A stretch of 18,091 bases of DNA from an uncultured Bacilli bacterium. Lineage in GTDB: Bacteria > Bacillota_I > Bacilli_A > RF39 > UBA660. The stretch is from contig CAKOKQ010000021.1 in the NCBI GenBank assembly GCA_934095825.1, forward strand, positions 1 to 18,091, given 5' to 3'. The stretch's first letter is position 1, and each line of letters begins with the position of its first letter. The position numbers were made by a program, and so were the translations under genes. The notes under the pieces are model-generated. The model saw only the letters and a program-made list of their open reading frames with translations. It had not been told where the DNA came from and did not search any database. Of this stretch, positions 7,025 through 14,287 are shown piece by piece.

Positions 7025-7628
7025 ATGAAAATAATTAATAAAAATAACAAATACTTAGTAATAGCAATATTATTATTTATTTTCTGTTTTTTATATAATT
7101 GGTATAGAGATATTATTTTACAAATGTTATTTTCTTTAATTGTTATACCGATAATAATACTTTTTCTAATTTATAATATATTCTTAATTTTAACAATAAT
7201 TGATGTAGTAAAGACTAAAAAGAAAAGTAGTGTTTGTAGCCTTATAATTTATATAATAATTCCCTTATTTAGTCTTTTCTTTCCTTTTAGAAAGTGTAGA
7301 GTTAATTTAGAAATGGTACTTTATAAAAATGAAAGAGAAGAAATAATATCCAAAATCAAAGATAAAGAATATACATCTGATGAATATGGTAATATAGCCT
7401 TGCCTAAAATATTTAAGAAAGTATCTACTAGTGGTGAAGTTACAGTTTATGAAAATGATAATGATGGTGTTTTAATTTGCTTTTGGATTATGCGAGGAGT
7501 TTTATCAGGTTCAGTTAATGTATTCTAGTGGGGCTGAGGCTTTAATATATAAAAATGAAACTGGTCATAAAATTACATATGTAGAAAAATTAAAAGATAA
7601 TTGGTATTGGGTTGAAACTGATTATTAA
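7025..7628 (+). pseudogene. Membrane protein with C-terminal +1 frameshift
   Basis: The zero frame from ATG 7025 (SD TTAGGAG) gives 167 aa and stops at 7526-7528. Two or three membrane helices (about 10-28, 30-65 and 72-88) are followed by a soluble domain. The sequence continues in the next frame from 7518 with MYSSGAEALIYKNETGHKIT and ends DNWYWVETDY at 7628. Codon use and composition continue smoothly. Removing one A near 7517-7518 joins VMYSS and yields about 200 aa. This is a recent one-base insertion, an assembly error, or less likely programmed frameshifting, as no slippery run is obvious. The family is not recognised beyond its resemblance to Firmicute membrane hypotheticals. It lies directly downstream of the Ig-like gene. 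Confidence 0.7.
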
Positions 7629-7633
7629 AACTT

Positions 7634-7669
7634 AAGTATAGTAAAATATTATAATTACTATATTTTTTT
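7634..7669 (+). terminator. Intrinsic terminator
   Basis: AAGTATAGTAA (7634-7644) pairs with TTACTATATTT (7655-7665) with one G-U, a 10-nt loop and a T-run to 7669. It follows the restored end (7628) of the frameshifted gene, which supports the longer reading. The next promoter begins two bases later. Confidence 0.75.
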
Positions 7670-7670
7670 C

Positions 7671-7699
7671 TTGTATTTATGAAGATATTATGCTAACTT
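7671..7699 (+). promoter_or_regulatory. Promoter of the bile salt hydrolase operon
   Basis: TTGTAT (7671-7676), a 17-bp spacer and TAACTT (7694-7699) with TGC immediately before it form an extended -10. It abuts the U-tract of the preceding terminator. Confidence 0.6.
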
Positions 7700-7732
7700 T
7701 TAAGTGTAAATAACAAGAAAGTAGGTAAAAAT

Positions 7733-8707
7733 ATGTGTACAGCAATAACTTATAAAACTAAAGATTTTTATTTTGGAAGAACCTTGGATTATGAATTTTC
7801 TTATGGCGAAGAAGTAACCATAACTCCTAAGAATTATCCCTTTAAATTTAGAAATGGTAATATTTTAAGTAGGCATTATGCTCTTATAGGAATGGCCCAT
7901 ATTGTTAATGATTATCCCTTGTATTATGAGGCCGTAAATGAGCAGGGATTAGGTATGGCAGGTCTTAACTTTTTCGGTAACGCTGTATATAACGAAGAAA
8001 AAAAGGATAAAGATAATATTTGTCAATTTGAACTTATCCCTTGGATTTTAGGAAAATGTGCAAGTGTTAATGAGGCAAAAATTTTACTAGAAAATATTAA
8101 TATTACGAAAGAAACTTTTAGTAGTAATTATCCAGTATCCCCATTACATTGGCTAATTGCCGATAGTAAGGAATGTCTAGTTATCGAATCAGTTAAGGAA
8201 GGCTTAAAAATATATGATAATCCCGTAGGAGTTATGACTAATAATCCAACTTTTGATAAACAATTATTTAATTTAAATAATTATAGGCATTTGTCTAATG
8301 AAGAATTACCGAGTACTTTTAGTGATAATTTAAACCTAACAAGTTATAGTAGAGGTTTAGGAGGACTTGGCATTCCGGGGGATGTATCTAGTATGTCTAG
8401 ATTCGTTCGAGCCTCTTTTGTTAAATTAAATTCAGTAAGTAGTGCTGATGAAACATCAAGTGTAAACCAATTCTTTCACATTATCAACTCTGTTGAACAA
8501 GTAAGAGGATGTTGTAAATTAAAAGAAAATACTTATGAAATAACTATTTATAGTAGTTGTTGTAATGCCTCAGAGGGAATTTATTATTATACAACCTATA
8601 ATAATCATCAAATTAATAGAATTGATATGCATAAAGAAGATTTAGAGGAAGATAAATTAATATCTTACGCTTTAAATGATAGTGAAAATATTAAATTGGT
8701 TAATTAG
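7733..8707 (+). CDS. Choloylglycine hydrolase family (bile salt hydrolase-like)
   Basis: Ntn-hydrolase of 324 aa that cleaves the amide of conjugated bile acids (or penicillin V in sister enzymes). The protein starts MCTAI, so Cys2 becomes the catalytic N-terminal nucleophile once Met is removed; no signal peptide is present. Arg16, Asp19, Asn79, Asn170/171 (MTNNPTFD) and Arg223 (SRFVR) line up with the Cys2, Arg18, Asp21, Asn82, Asn175 and Arg228 set of bile salt hydrolases. GMAGLNFFGNAVY and the Asn at the position where penicillin acylases have Tyr favour bile acids. Length is typical. It begins an operon with the PPC and YjdF-like genes. It is cytoplasmic. Substrate preference is inferred. 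Confidence 0.9.
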   Translation: MCTAITYKTKDFYFGRTLDYEFSYGEEVTITPKNYPFKFRNGNILSRHYALIGMAHIVNDYPLYYEAVNEQGLGMAGLNFFGNAVYNEEKKDKDNICQFELIPWILGKCASVNEAKILLENINITKETFSSNYPVSPLHWLIADSKECLVIESVKEGLKIYDNPVGVMTNNPTFDKQLFNLNNYRHLSNEELPSTFSDNLNLTSYSRGLGGLGIPGDVSSMSRFVRASFVKLNSVSSADETSSVNQFFHIINSVEQVRGCCKLKENTYEITIYSSCCNASEGIYYYTTYNNHQINRIDMHKEDLEEDKLISYALNDSENIKLVN

Positions 8708-8722
8708 AAAAGGAAATTTAAA

Positions 8723-9142
8723 ATGGAATATAAAAGATTTAATAATACTATAGTAGCAAGAATTGATAAAGATGAGGAAATAGTTACAGAACTACATAAT
8801 ATAGCGATAAAAGAAAATATCAAATTAGCCTCTGTTTTAGCAATCGGCGCCGTTAGTAGTTTTGAGGCAGGAGTTTATAAATTAAGTGAGAAAAAATATT
8901 ATAAAAATGAATTTGTTGGTGATTTTGAAATAGTTTCCTTAATGGGAAATATAAATACTAAGAATAGTGAAGTTTATACCCATCTTCATATAACTTGCTC
9001 TAATGTTAAAGGACAGACCTTTGGAGGACATCTTAATAAGGCATTTGTTAGTACAACTTGTGAGATGATAATAAATATTATTGATGGGTGTGTAGACCGC
9101 TTCTATGATGAAGAAATTGGGGTTAATTTATTTAAATTTTAA
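8723..9142 (+). CDS. PPC/DUF296 domain protein
   Basis: A single-domain protein of 139 aa matching the PPC (plants and prokaryotes conserved, DUF296) fold. The trimeric fold's metal site is represented by His87 and His89 (THLHITCSN) and His103 (GGHL). Standalone bacterial PPC proteins bind metal and are described as DNA-binding-like, but their role is not settled. The SD AAGGAAA fits the ATG, and the gene starts 15 bases after the hydrolase stop, so co-transcription is likely. Confidence 0.85.
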   Translation: MEYKRFNNTIVARIDKDEEIVTELHNIAIKENIKLASVLAIGAVSSFEAGVYKLSEKKYYKNEFVGDFEIVSLMGNINTKNSEVYTHLHITCSNVKGQTFGGHLNKAFVSTTCEMIINIIDGCVDRFYDEEIGVNLFKF

Positions 9143-9163
9143 ATAAGAGATTTGAGGTATTAA

Positions 9164-10027
9164 ATGAAAAAGAAAAAATTATCCGTTTCTAAATTAGTTA
9201 AAATGGCTTATAAAGAAACTAAAAGAAGTTCCTTGGCTATTTATTTAATTTTGCGTTTTTTAGTTATAGTATGTATGGTTTTACAGTTATTAAAGGGAAA
9301 TATTAATAATGCTTTACTATGTTTATTATCATTAATTCTTTTATTTGCTCCCTTATTTATTCAAAATAAGTTTGCCATAACTTTACCAAGTGGGTTAGAA
9401 ATTACTATTTATTTTTTTATCTTCGCTGCTGAGATATTAGGAGAAATTAATAACTTTTACGGGATAATTCCGTATTGGGATACTATTTTACATACTATAA
9501 ATGGTTTCTTAGCGGCCGCCGTAGGGTTTTCATTAATTGACTTATTAAATAAAAATAGTAAAAATGTTAATTTATCACCCTTTTACTTATGTTTAGTAGC
9601 TTTTTGCTTTTCGATGACAATTGGCGTTTTGTGGGAATTTTTTGAATATAGCAGTGATAAATTTTTGGATATGGATATGCAAAAAGATACGGTTGTTAAG
9701 AAGATATCCTCTGTGACCTTAAATCCTTCAGGTAAAAATAAAGCCATAGTAGTATCTTCAATAGGAAAAACCGTAATTTATGATGAAAATGGTTATATTT
9801 TAGAAACTATTGATGGTGGTTATTTAGATATAGGTTTAAATGATACCATGAAAGATTTACTTGTTAACTTTATTGGGGCGGTAGTATTTTGTTCTTTTGC
9901 TTACTTGGCTTTAAAACAAAATAAAAAGAATAACTTTATTGATAAGTTTATTCCTACTAAAGAAAAAAGACCAATGGCATCATCAGTAATAAAAGAAATA
10001 GAAGATAGAAAAGAATTGGTAAAATAG
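9164..10027 (+). CDS. YjdF/DUF2238-like integral membrane protein
   Basis: A 287-aa polytopic membrane protein with about six helices (24-43, 48-66, 78-93, 108-127, 138-160 and 229-250). YWDTILHTINGFLAAAVGFS (104-123), GVLWEFFEY (154-162) and DTMKDLLVNFIGA (227-239) match conserved motifs of the DUF2238/YjdF family. An extra soluble segment of about 60 residues (165-225) lies between the Trp-Glu-Phe motif and the Asp-Thr-Met motif. The N- and C-terminal tails are basic. GAGG precedes the ATG. It is the third gene in the hydrolase operon, 21 bases after the PPC gene. Function is unknown. Confidence 0.75.
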   Translation: MKKKKLSVSKLVKMAYKETKRSSLAIYLILRFLVIVCMVLQLLKGNINNALLCLLSLILLFAPLFIQNKFAITLPSGLEITIYFFIFAAEILGEINNFYGIIPYWDTILHTINGFLAAAVGFSLIDLLNKNSKNVNLSPFYLCLVAFCFSMTIGVLWEFFEYSSDKFLDMDMQKDTVVKKISSVTLNPSGKNKAIVVSSIGKTVIYDENGYILETIDGGYLDIGLNDTMKDLLVNFIGAVVFCSFAYLALKQNKKNNFIDKFIPTKEKRPMASSVIKEIEDRKELVK

Positions 10028-10066
10028 ACTAGTTATTTAATTAAAATTGTTAGGAGTAGTGTAACT

Positions 10067-10597
10067 ATGTTTAAAGGAAGAATAGATTTTGATAAAACCC
10101 CAGAAAATATAATAAAGTATATTGATACTTTAGGAGTAAAATATCATATTTATAAAAAAGGTGATACCAAAGAATATGATTATTTAGATGATAATTCATT
10201 TTGTATTACAATAGAAAATCCCTATAAAAGAGATGAAAAGATGTATCTTGATTTATATAATGATGAAGAAGAATATATTTTATCTTATTATAAGTGGCAT
10301 CGTCATTATGGTAATTTTGCCGATAGTCTTAATTATTTATTTGATGATATTAAAGGTATTTTGGAAAATAGAAAATGTGTTGTTATTACAAATAGTAAAA
10401 AAAGATGGCTTACTAGTTGCTTAGAAGAGCATTTTTGTGATAAAAATTATAATTATCGGAAAAATATTGATAACCTTCCTAAAGAATTTATTGAAGAAAT
10501 TGATACTTTAGTAGGAAATGTTGAGTTTTATTATTGGAATGTGGCTGATAATTTTGAAATAGAAGTGCCAATTAAAGCAAAAAATATTAGTTATTAA
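10067..10597 (+). CDS. Hypothetical protein, 176 aa
   Basis: Not recognised. It is a soluble protein rich in Asp, Tyr and Lys, with no signal peptide or membrane helix. Aromatic-rich stretches such as YILSYYKWHRHYG (about 69-81) and VEFYYWNVADNF (about 152-163) suggest a beta-rich fold. Three cysteines cluster in the middle (Cys43 and two near 105-140). GGAG lies well spaced before the ATG, 39 bases after the YjdF-like gene, so it may be the last gene of that operon. The Fic gene follows after 46 bases. Whether it works with Fic is unknown. Confidence 0.7.
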   Translation: MFKGRIDFDKTPENIIKYIDTLGVKYHIYKKGDTKEYDYLDDNSFCITIENPYKRDEKMYLDLYNDEEEYILSYYKWHRHYGNFADSLNYLFDDIKGILENRKCVVITNSKKRWLTSCLEEHFCDKNYNYRKNIDNLPKEFIEEIDTLVGNVEFYYWNVADNFEIEVPIKAKNISY

Positions 10598-10610
10598 GGT
10601 AATGCTAAAT

Positions 10611-10628
10611 TTATAATGAACATTATAA
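10611..10628. promoter_or_regulatory. Palindrome before the Fic gene
   Basis: TTATAATG (10611-10618) and CATTATAA (10621-10628) are perfect reverse complements separated by AA. The left arm contains TATAAT, a possible -10. No good -35 is visible. It may be an operator overlapping a weak promoter. Confidence 0.35.
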
Positions 10629-10643
10629 GTAAGATGTAAAAAT

Positions 10644-11249
10644 ATGCTTAAAAATAAATTAAATATAACAGATGAAATTGAGCTTTCAAAAATAGAAGAA
10701 AAGATAACTAAATTAAAAGCATTGGAACTTTATGATAGTGGTAAAAGAAATACTATTGAAGTTGGCCCTTTTAATGGCTTAGCCCAAATTCATAATTATT
10801 TATTTAGTGAAATTTATGATTTTGCTGGAAAAATGCGAACAGTGAATATAGCCAAAGGCAATTTTCGTTTTGCTTCTGTTTTATATTTAAAAGATATTTT
10901 GAAGACAATAGATGAAATGCCGGAAGATAACTATAATAATATTATTAAAAAATATGTGGAAATGAATATAGCTCACCCTTTTTATGAATGTAATGGTCGT
11001 AGCATACGTATTTGGTTAGATTTAATTTTGAAGAAAAATTTAGGACTGGTTGTCGATTGGAGTAAAGTAGAAAAGCAAGATTATTTACTGGCTATGGAAA
11101 GAAGTCCAATTAAAGATACCGAAATTAATATTTTATTAAAAAACGCTTTAACCGATAAAGCTAATGATAGAAATGTCTATATGAAAGGTATAGATGCTAG
11201 TTATGCTTATGAAGGCTATTCTACTTATAAATTAGAAGACGTCATTTAA
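10644..11249 (+). CDS. Fic-domain protein, class III-like, with altered active-site motif
   Basis: Fic enzymes transfer AMP or another phosphate-linked group from a nucleotide to target proteins. The 201-aa protein has the core motif at 111-122 as HPFYECNGRSIR, keeping His111, Pro112, Phe113, Glu115, Asn117 and both Arg residues. Cys116 replaces the first Gly of the usual GNG in the anion-binding loop. GGT to TGT is one base change. The flap region precedes it (GKMRTVNIAKGNFRF, 62-76). A C-terminal SYAYEG (186-191) fits the S/TxxxEG/N inhibitory helix of class III Fic proteins such as NmFic. Its presence explains why no separate antitoxin is needed. The SD is weak. Activity with Cys116 is uncertain. 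Confidence 0.88.
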   Translation: MLKNKLNITDEIELSKIEEKITKLKALELYDSGKRNTIEVGPFNGLAQIHNYLFSEIYDFAGKMRTVNIAKGNFRFASVLYLKDILKTIDEMPEDNYNNIIKKYVEMNIAHPFYECNGRSIRIWLDLILKKNLGLVVDWSKVEKQDYLLAMERSPIKDTEINILLKNALTDKANDRNVYMKGIDASYAYEGYSTYKLEDVI

Positions 11250-11265
11250 TTGTCATGAAATCAAA

Positions 11266-11504
11266 TTGAAGGGCGGGTTTAAAATAAAACATTGTGTAGA
11301 TATTTATTATAGTGAAGAATATCAAGATTATTTCCTTGATGTTGTAAATTGGAGTAATGATATAACTCTAACTAGTATTAGATGAACTACCTCGGCGCAA
11401 GCACCGAGGTAGTTCATTTTAATAAAAATCTTATGGTTCAAGATTTTGAAAGACAGCTAACAAGACATCCAATAAAAGATAAAGCTATTTATAATGCTAA
11501 GTAA
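11266..11504 (+). pseudogene. Remnants of one or two small genes
   Basis: Two protein-like frames lie in the gap after Fic. The first ends at TGA 11383-11385 and carries a natural-looking stretch (KHCVDIYYSEEYQDYFLDVV); its only start candidate is TTG 11266, and ATA stands where ATG would be expected. The second runs from ATG 11382 to 11504 in another frame and ends RQLTRHPIKDKAIYNAK. Codon use resembles neighbouring genes. A GC-rich hairpin sits at the junction. This could be one gene split by a frameshift or insertion, or two overlapping small genes with an ATGA junction. Family unknown. Confidence 0.35.
11382..11420 (+). terminator. Strong GC-rich hairpin, likely terminator
   Basis: ATGAACTACCTCGG (11382-11395) and CCGAGGTAGTTCAT (11404-11417) form a 14-bp perfect stem with an 8-nt loop, followed by TTT (four T in total). 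It is much more GC-rich than its surroundings. It is the best stop for the Fic transcript, but it also lies inside an open frame. Confidence 0.65.
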
Positions 11505-11590
11505 ATTAGTCAAAAAAGTAATTTATTTTTTTAGCTTCTTAAAAATAATAAACTAAACCAACAGTCGAGTTCAAAAAAGCTATTTTATAG

Positions 11591-11608
11591 TATAATGTTT
11601 TTAGGAGG
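11591..11608 (+). promoter_or_regulatory. -10 box and strong SD of the Xre-regulator gene
   Basis: TATAAT at 11591-11596 sits in TAGTATAATGT, a context also seen before ackA. The -35 is poor (AGTTCA near 11568), as expected of an activated or weak promoter. AGGAGG at 11603-11608 lies 8 bases before ATG 11617. A transcript from this -10 would have a leader of only about 15 bases. Confidence 0.5.
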
Positions 11609-11616
11609 TCACCTTT

Positions 11617-12654
11617 ATGGATAATAATCGTATTGGCAAATTTATTGCCCAAAAAAGAAAAGAAAAAAATTTAACTCAACAGCAATTAGGAAAAATGTTA
11701 TTTGTGACGGATAAAGCCATCAGCAAGTGGGAACGAGGCTTAAGTCTACCCGATATTACCTTACTTGAAAAACTAGCTACTACTCTAGATACCGATATTT
11801 ATAGTATTTTACAAATTAAACAAGAGAAAAATCTTGACGTTGAAACTATTCTTAATGAAGAAAAAAGAAAAATAAAGGTCCAAGCAAAAAGAAAATTTTT
11901 ATTGGTAATGATACCAATATTTGTTATCTTTATCATAATTCTTTTTAAATTAATATCTTTTGGTTATGATGTAATGCCTTTAAGATATAATCATTTTGAA
12001 GATAAATTAATAAGATTAGGTGTTCCTAAGTTTTCATTTCTAATTAAAAATAATGATACTAATTATTCTTTTAAAAACTTTCGAGGAAAGAATGTTTTAA
12101 TTAATGAACAAAAAAGTTTTCTTAATACTTTAACTCATTTGACTTGCAATAATACTAACTACTATTATGATTCTGATGCTGATACTACTATAATAGATTA
12201 TAGTGTAAGAGGTAATATTATTTATAATACCATTTCTTATACTGTTTGGGATGGAAACTATTGTAACGCTAAAGAATTAGAAGAATATTACAATAAGATT
12301 GGGGGTATTTCTACTTTCAAAGTCTTAGATGCTGAAGATAGTTCTTTAGAAGTCTATTTTTTACCTGATGTTAAGAAAAGTAAAACTAAAAATGAATGGA
12401 TAGCTAGTTTACAAATATATTATGAAGTTGATAAGGGTAAACATAAATTTGTAACTTTAGAAGACTCATCAGGTAAGTTTGAGATTCAAAATGACGTCTT
12501 AATCTATTATCGTACTAAGATTAATGAGGAGAGTAAGGATATAGAAATACCAAATGTTTCTAATTTTATTATCAAAAATAAGAAGTTAATTTTAAAAGAT
12601 AATTATTTAAGCAATTATGAACGAGAAATTCTTCTTAAGCCGGTGGGATTATGA
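11617..12654 (+). CDS. Membrane-anchored Xre-family regulator
   Basis: 345 aa. Residues 6-62 are an Xre/Cro HTH (QKRKEKNLTQQQLG, then TDKAISKWERG and LPDITLLEKLA). A charged linker and a single membrane helix (about 93-113) follow. A C-terminal domain of about 230 residues would then lie outside the cell. It is rich in Tyr, Asn and Asp and has two Cys (about 176 and 216). The layout is that of a one-component transmembrane sensor. The gene ends TTATGAG, so its TGA overlaps the next ATG by four bases, implying coupled translation with the Asp-box membrane protein. The outside signal is unknown. Confidence 0.85.
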   Translation: MDNNRIGKFIAQKRKEKNLTQQQLGKMLFVTDKAISKWERGLSLPDITLLEKLATTLDTDIYSILQIKQEKNLDVETILNEEKRKIKVQAKRKFLLVMIPIFVIFIIILFKLISFGYDVMPLRYNHFEDKLIRLGVPKFSFLIKNNDTNYSFKNFRGKNVLINEQKSFLNTLTHLTCNNTNYYYDSDADTTIIDYSVRGNIIYNTISYTVWDGNYCNAKELEEYYNKIGGISTFKVLDAEDSSLEVYFLPDVKKSKTKNEWIASLQIYYEVDKGKHKFVTLEDSSGKFEIQNDVLIYYRTKINEESKDIEIPNVSNFIIKNKKLILKDNYLSNYEREILLKPVGL

Positions 12655-13769
12655 GTAAGTTAGCATCTATTTTAAAACAAAATATTTTTCTTACAACGGG
12701 TATATTTATAATTATTAATATTATTATAAGCTTTATTCTTTACTTATTTAATATCCGTTTTCAAATGTGGGTAATTAATGGTATCATTTTTTTATCCTTA
12801 ATTGGTCTAAGTCTTGGCATTATAAAAAATATTTATAAGAAAACATGGTTAGAAAAAATTAACATTATTTGTTCATTAATATGTTTCTTCTTATTTCTAA
12901 TTTTATTAGTCGTATTTATGCCGTTTATAGCTGTTATTGCTTTATATAAAATACCTATCGAGCATATAACTATGGTAGATAATAAAAAGTATGTGGCTGT
13001 TGTTGATTCTTTTATTAAATATGTTGATGTTAATTATTATAACTATTATGGTCCGTTCTTAATGGGAACTAAGGTTAAAATTCATGGTGATTTTGGTAAA
13101 ATTGACTATGATCCATATCTTAGTAATAAAGACTCTTTAGAAGTTTATTATACTTATTATGATGATAATGGTAATATAGAGGCACGAGCTAGAGATATTT
13201 TAAAGAAAGATAATAAAGGTAATTTAATTAGTACTGATAAAGATAATATTTATTCTTTTGATCATTTACCTAATGAAAGTGATTACTATTTATTACCGGA
13301 AGAAGCTGAAGTATTATATGAAAAAAAGTTTGATGATACTATCTTAAGATTTACTAAAGTTGGTAATGTCTTAGGACAAAGAATATTAGTAAGTGTTGTA
13401 AGAAGTAAGGATAATGGTAAAAATTTCTACTTTATAACCGATAGTAGTGTCCAAGTAAATATTAATGCAAGATATGAATTCTTAACTAAAGAACTTGGCT
13501 TTATGGCTAATGATAAGATTTATCTTGATCAACATACAAGTGGTTTAAAAGTTACTAATGATGGTGGTAAAACTTTTCAAGATACTAATTTTATTTATAA
13601 GAATACCAATGTTGAATTTATTACAATTGAAGATTTACCTTACTATGAAAATAATATTTTAAAAATTAAATGTTCTGTATATCAAATAAAAAAAGATGGG
13701 ACTGGTTATGAAGATAAAGAACTTATTTTTATAAGTAAAGATGATGGGGTAAATTGGCAACTAAAATAA
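12651..13769 (+). CDS. Membrane protein with three Asp-box (BNR) motifs
   Basis: 372 aa with about three N-terminal membrane helices (13-33, 39-58 and 72-99). A large soluble domain, probably extracytoplasmic, follows. It carries SKDNGKNF (252-259), TNDGGKTF (302-309) and SKDDGVNW (362-369), regularly spaced by 50 and 60 residues. This is the S/T-x-D-x-G-x-x-W/F Asp-box seen in sialidase-like beta-propellers. Three boxes are too few for a full six-bladed propeller. No sialidase active-site FRIP motif is visible, so a binding or sensing role is more likely than catalysis. It is translationally coupled to the Xre regulator, probably as its partner. Confidence 0.75.
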   Translation: MSKLASILKQNIFLTTGIFIIINIIISFILYLFNIRFQMWVINGIIFLSLIGLSLGIIKNIYKKTWLEKINIICSLICFFLFLILLVVFMPFIAVIALYKIPIEHITMVDNKKYVAVVDSFIKYVDVNYYNYYGPFLMGTKVKIHGDFGKIDYDPYLSNKDSLEVYYTYYDDNGNIEARARDILKKDNKGNLISTDKDNIYSFDHLPNESDYYLLPEEAEVLYEKKFDDTILRFTKVGNVLGQRILVSVVRSKDNGKNFYFITDSSVQVNINARYEFLTKELGFMANDKIYLDQHTSGLKVTNDGGKTFQDTNFIYKNTNVEFITIEDLPYYENNILKIKCSVYQIKKDGTGYEDKELIFISKDDGVNWQLK

Positions 13770-13772
13770 TTA

Positions 13773-13801
13773 TTGACTTCTTAACTCAAATATATTACGC
13801 T
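13773..13801 (+). promoter_or_regulatory. Probable promoter of the small membrane-anchored protein
   Basis: TTGACT (13773-13778), a 17-bp spacer and TACGCT (13796-13801). It begins four bases after the previous stop codon. Confidence 0.5.
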
Positions 13802-13827
13802 TTAAATAGTATAGGAGATAATTGGTT

Positions 13828-14187
13828 ATGAAAAATAATTATAAATTTATGGTAGTTTTTAGTGTAGTAGTTGTTTTCATTATCATGTTTAGTTTCTTTT
13901 ATGATAAAAGTAATAAAAATAATAGTAAAGAAATAACTACTTATGATAGAAAAGTAATGGATATTAAAAACACTTCTAAAAGTGATGAAGCTTGTATTGA
14001 TTCTAAAGAAGAATTTTATCAAGATGATAATTATAAATATTCTTTTCCTTGTATGATGAGTAGTAAAATTATTGTTTATTTTAATGATGGTACTCAAGAA
14101 TATGTAAGAGATGCTTTAAATAATAAAGATATTACCATAAGTGATTTAGATAAATATTCTATAACATATTATAAAGAAGCTAAGTAA
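13828..14187 (+). CDS. Small membrane-anchored hypothetical protein
   Basis: 119 aa with one N-terminal membrane helix (about 7-24) and an outside domain of about 90 residues holding two cysteines (about 56 and 75) that could form a disulfide. VYFNDGTQEYVRDALNN and DLDKYSITYYKEA resemble a recurrent Firmicute hypothetical family. I chose ATG 13828: AGGAG at 13813-13817 is 10 bases upstream, while the in-frame TTG at 13822 would leave only 4. It has its own promoter and terminator. Its place beside the Xre and Asp-box pair suggests, without proof, a shared envelope response. Confidence 0.7.
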   Translation: MKNNYKFMVVFSVVVVFIIMFSFFYDKSNKNNSKEITTYDRKVMDIKNTSKSDEACIDSKEEFYQDDNYKYSFPCMMSSKIIVYFNDGTQEYVRDALNNKDITISDLDKYSITYYKEAK

Positions 14188-14204
14188 ATAATGATTAATA
14201 ATAC

Positions 14205-14239
14205 AAAAGTAAGTTTTAGTAAGGTAAGACTTATTTTTT
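14205..14239 (+). terminator. Intrinsic terminator
   Basis: AAAAGTAAGTTTTA (14205-14218) pairs with TAAGACTTATTTT (14225-14237) and the next T, with two G-U pairs and a 6-nt loop. The T-run continues to 14239. The -35 of the thiI promoter starts two bases later. Confidence 0.75.
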
Positions 14240-14240
14240 C

Positions 14241-14269
14241 TTGTTATTTATAAAGACATTTGTTAAACT
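14241..14269 (+). promoter_or_regulatory. thiI promoter, extended -10
   Basis: TTGTTA (14241-14246), 17 bp, then TAAACT (14264-14269) preceded by TGT. It shares the TTTTTTCTTGT block and TTTAT-AAGA spacer sequence with the promoter at 7671. Confidence 0.6.
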
Positions 14270-14287
14270 AAGTGAGGTGAAAAAAAT

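Noticed and set aside
10233..10424. Second plus-strand frame inside the 176-aa gene
   Set aside because: It overlaps a better frame with a good SD, and its hydrophobic product is typical of an out-of-frame reading.
12652..12654. TGA read as Trp, as in some Mollicutes
   Set aside because: All Trp codons in the confident genes are TGG and no internal TGA is needed. TGA is used as a stop for the Xre gene, although a TAG two codons further on makes this one case weak on its own. Standard code is assumed.
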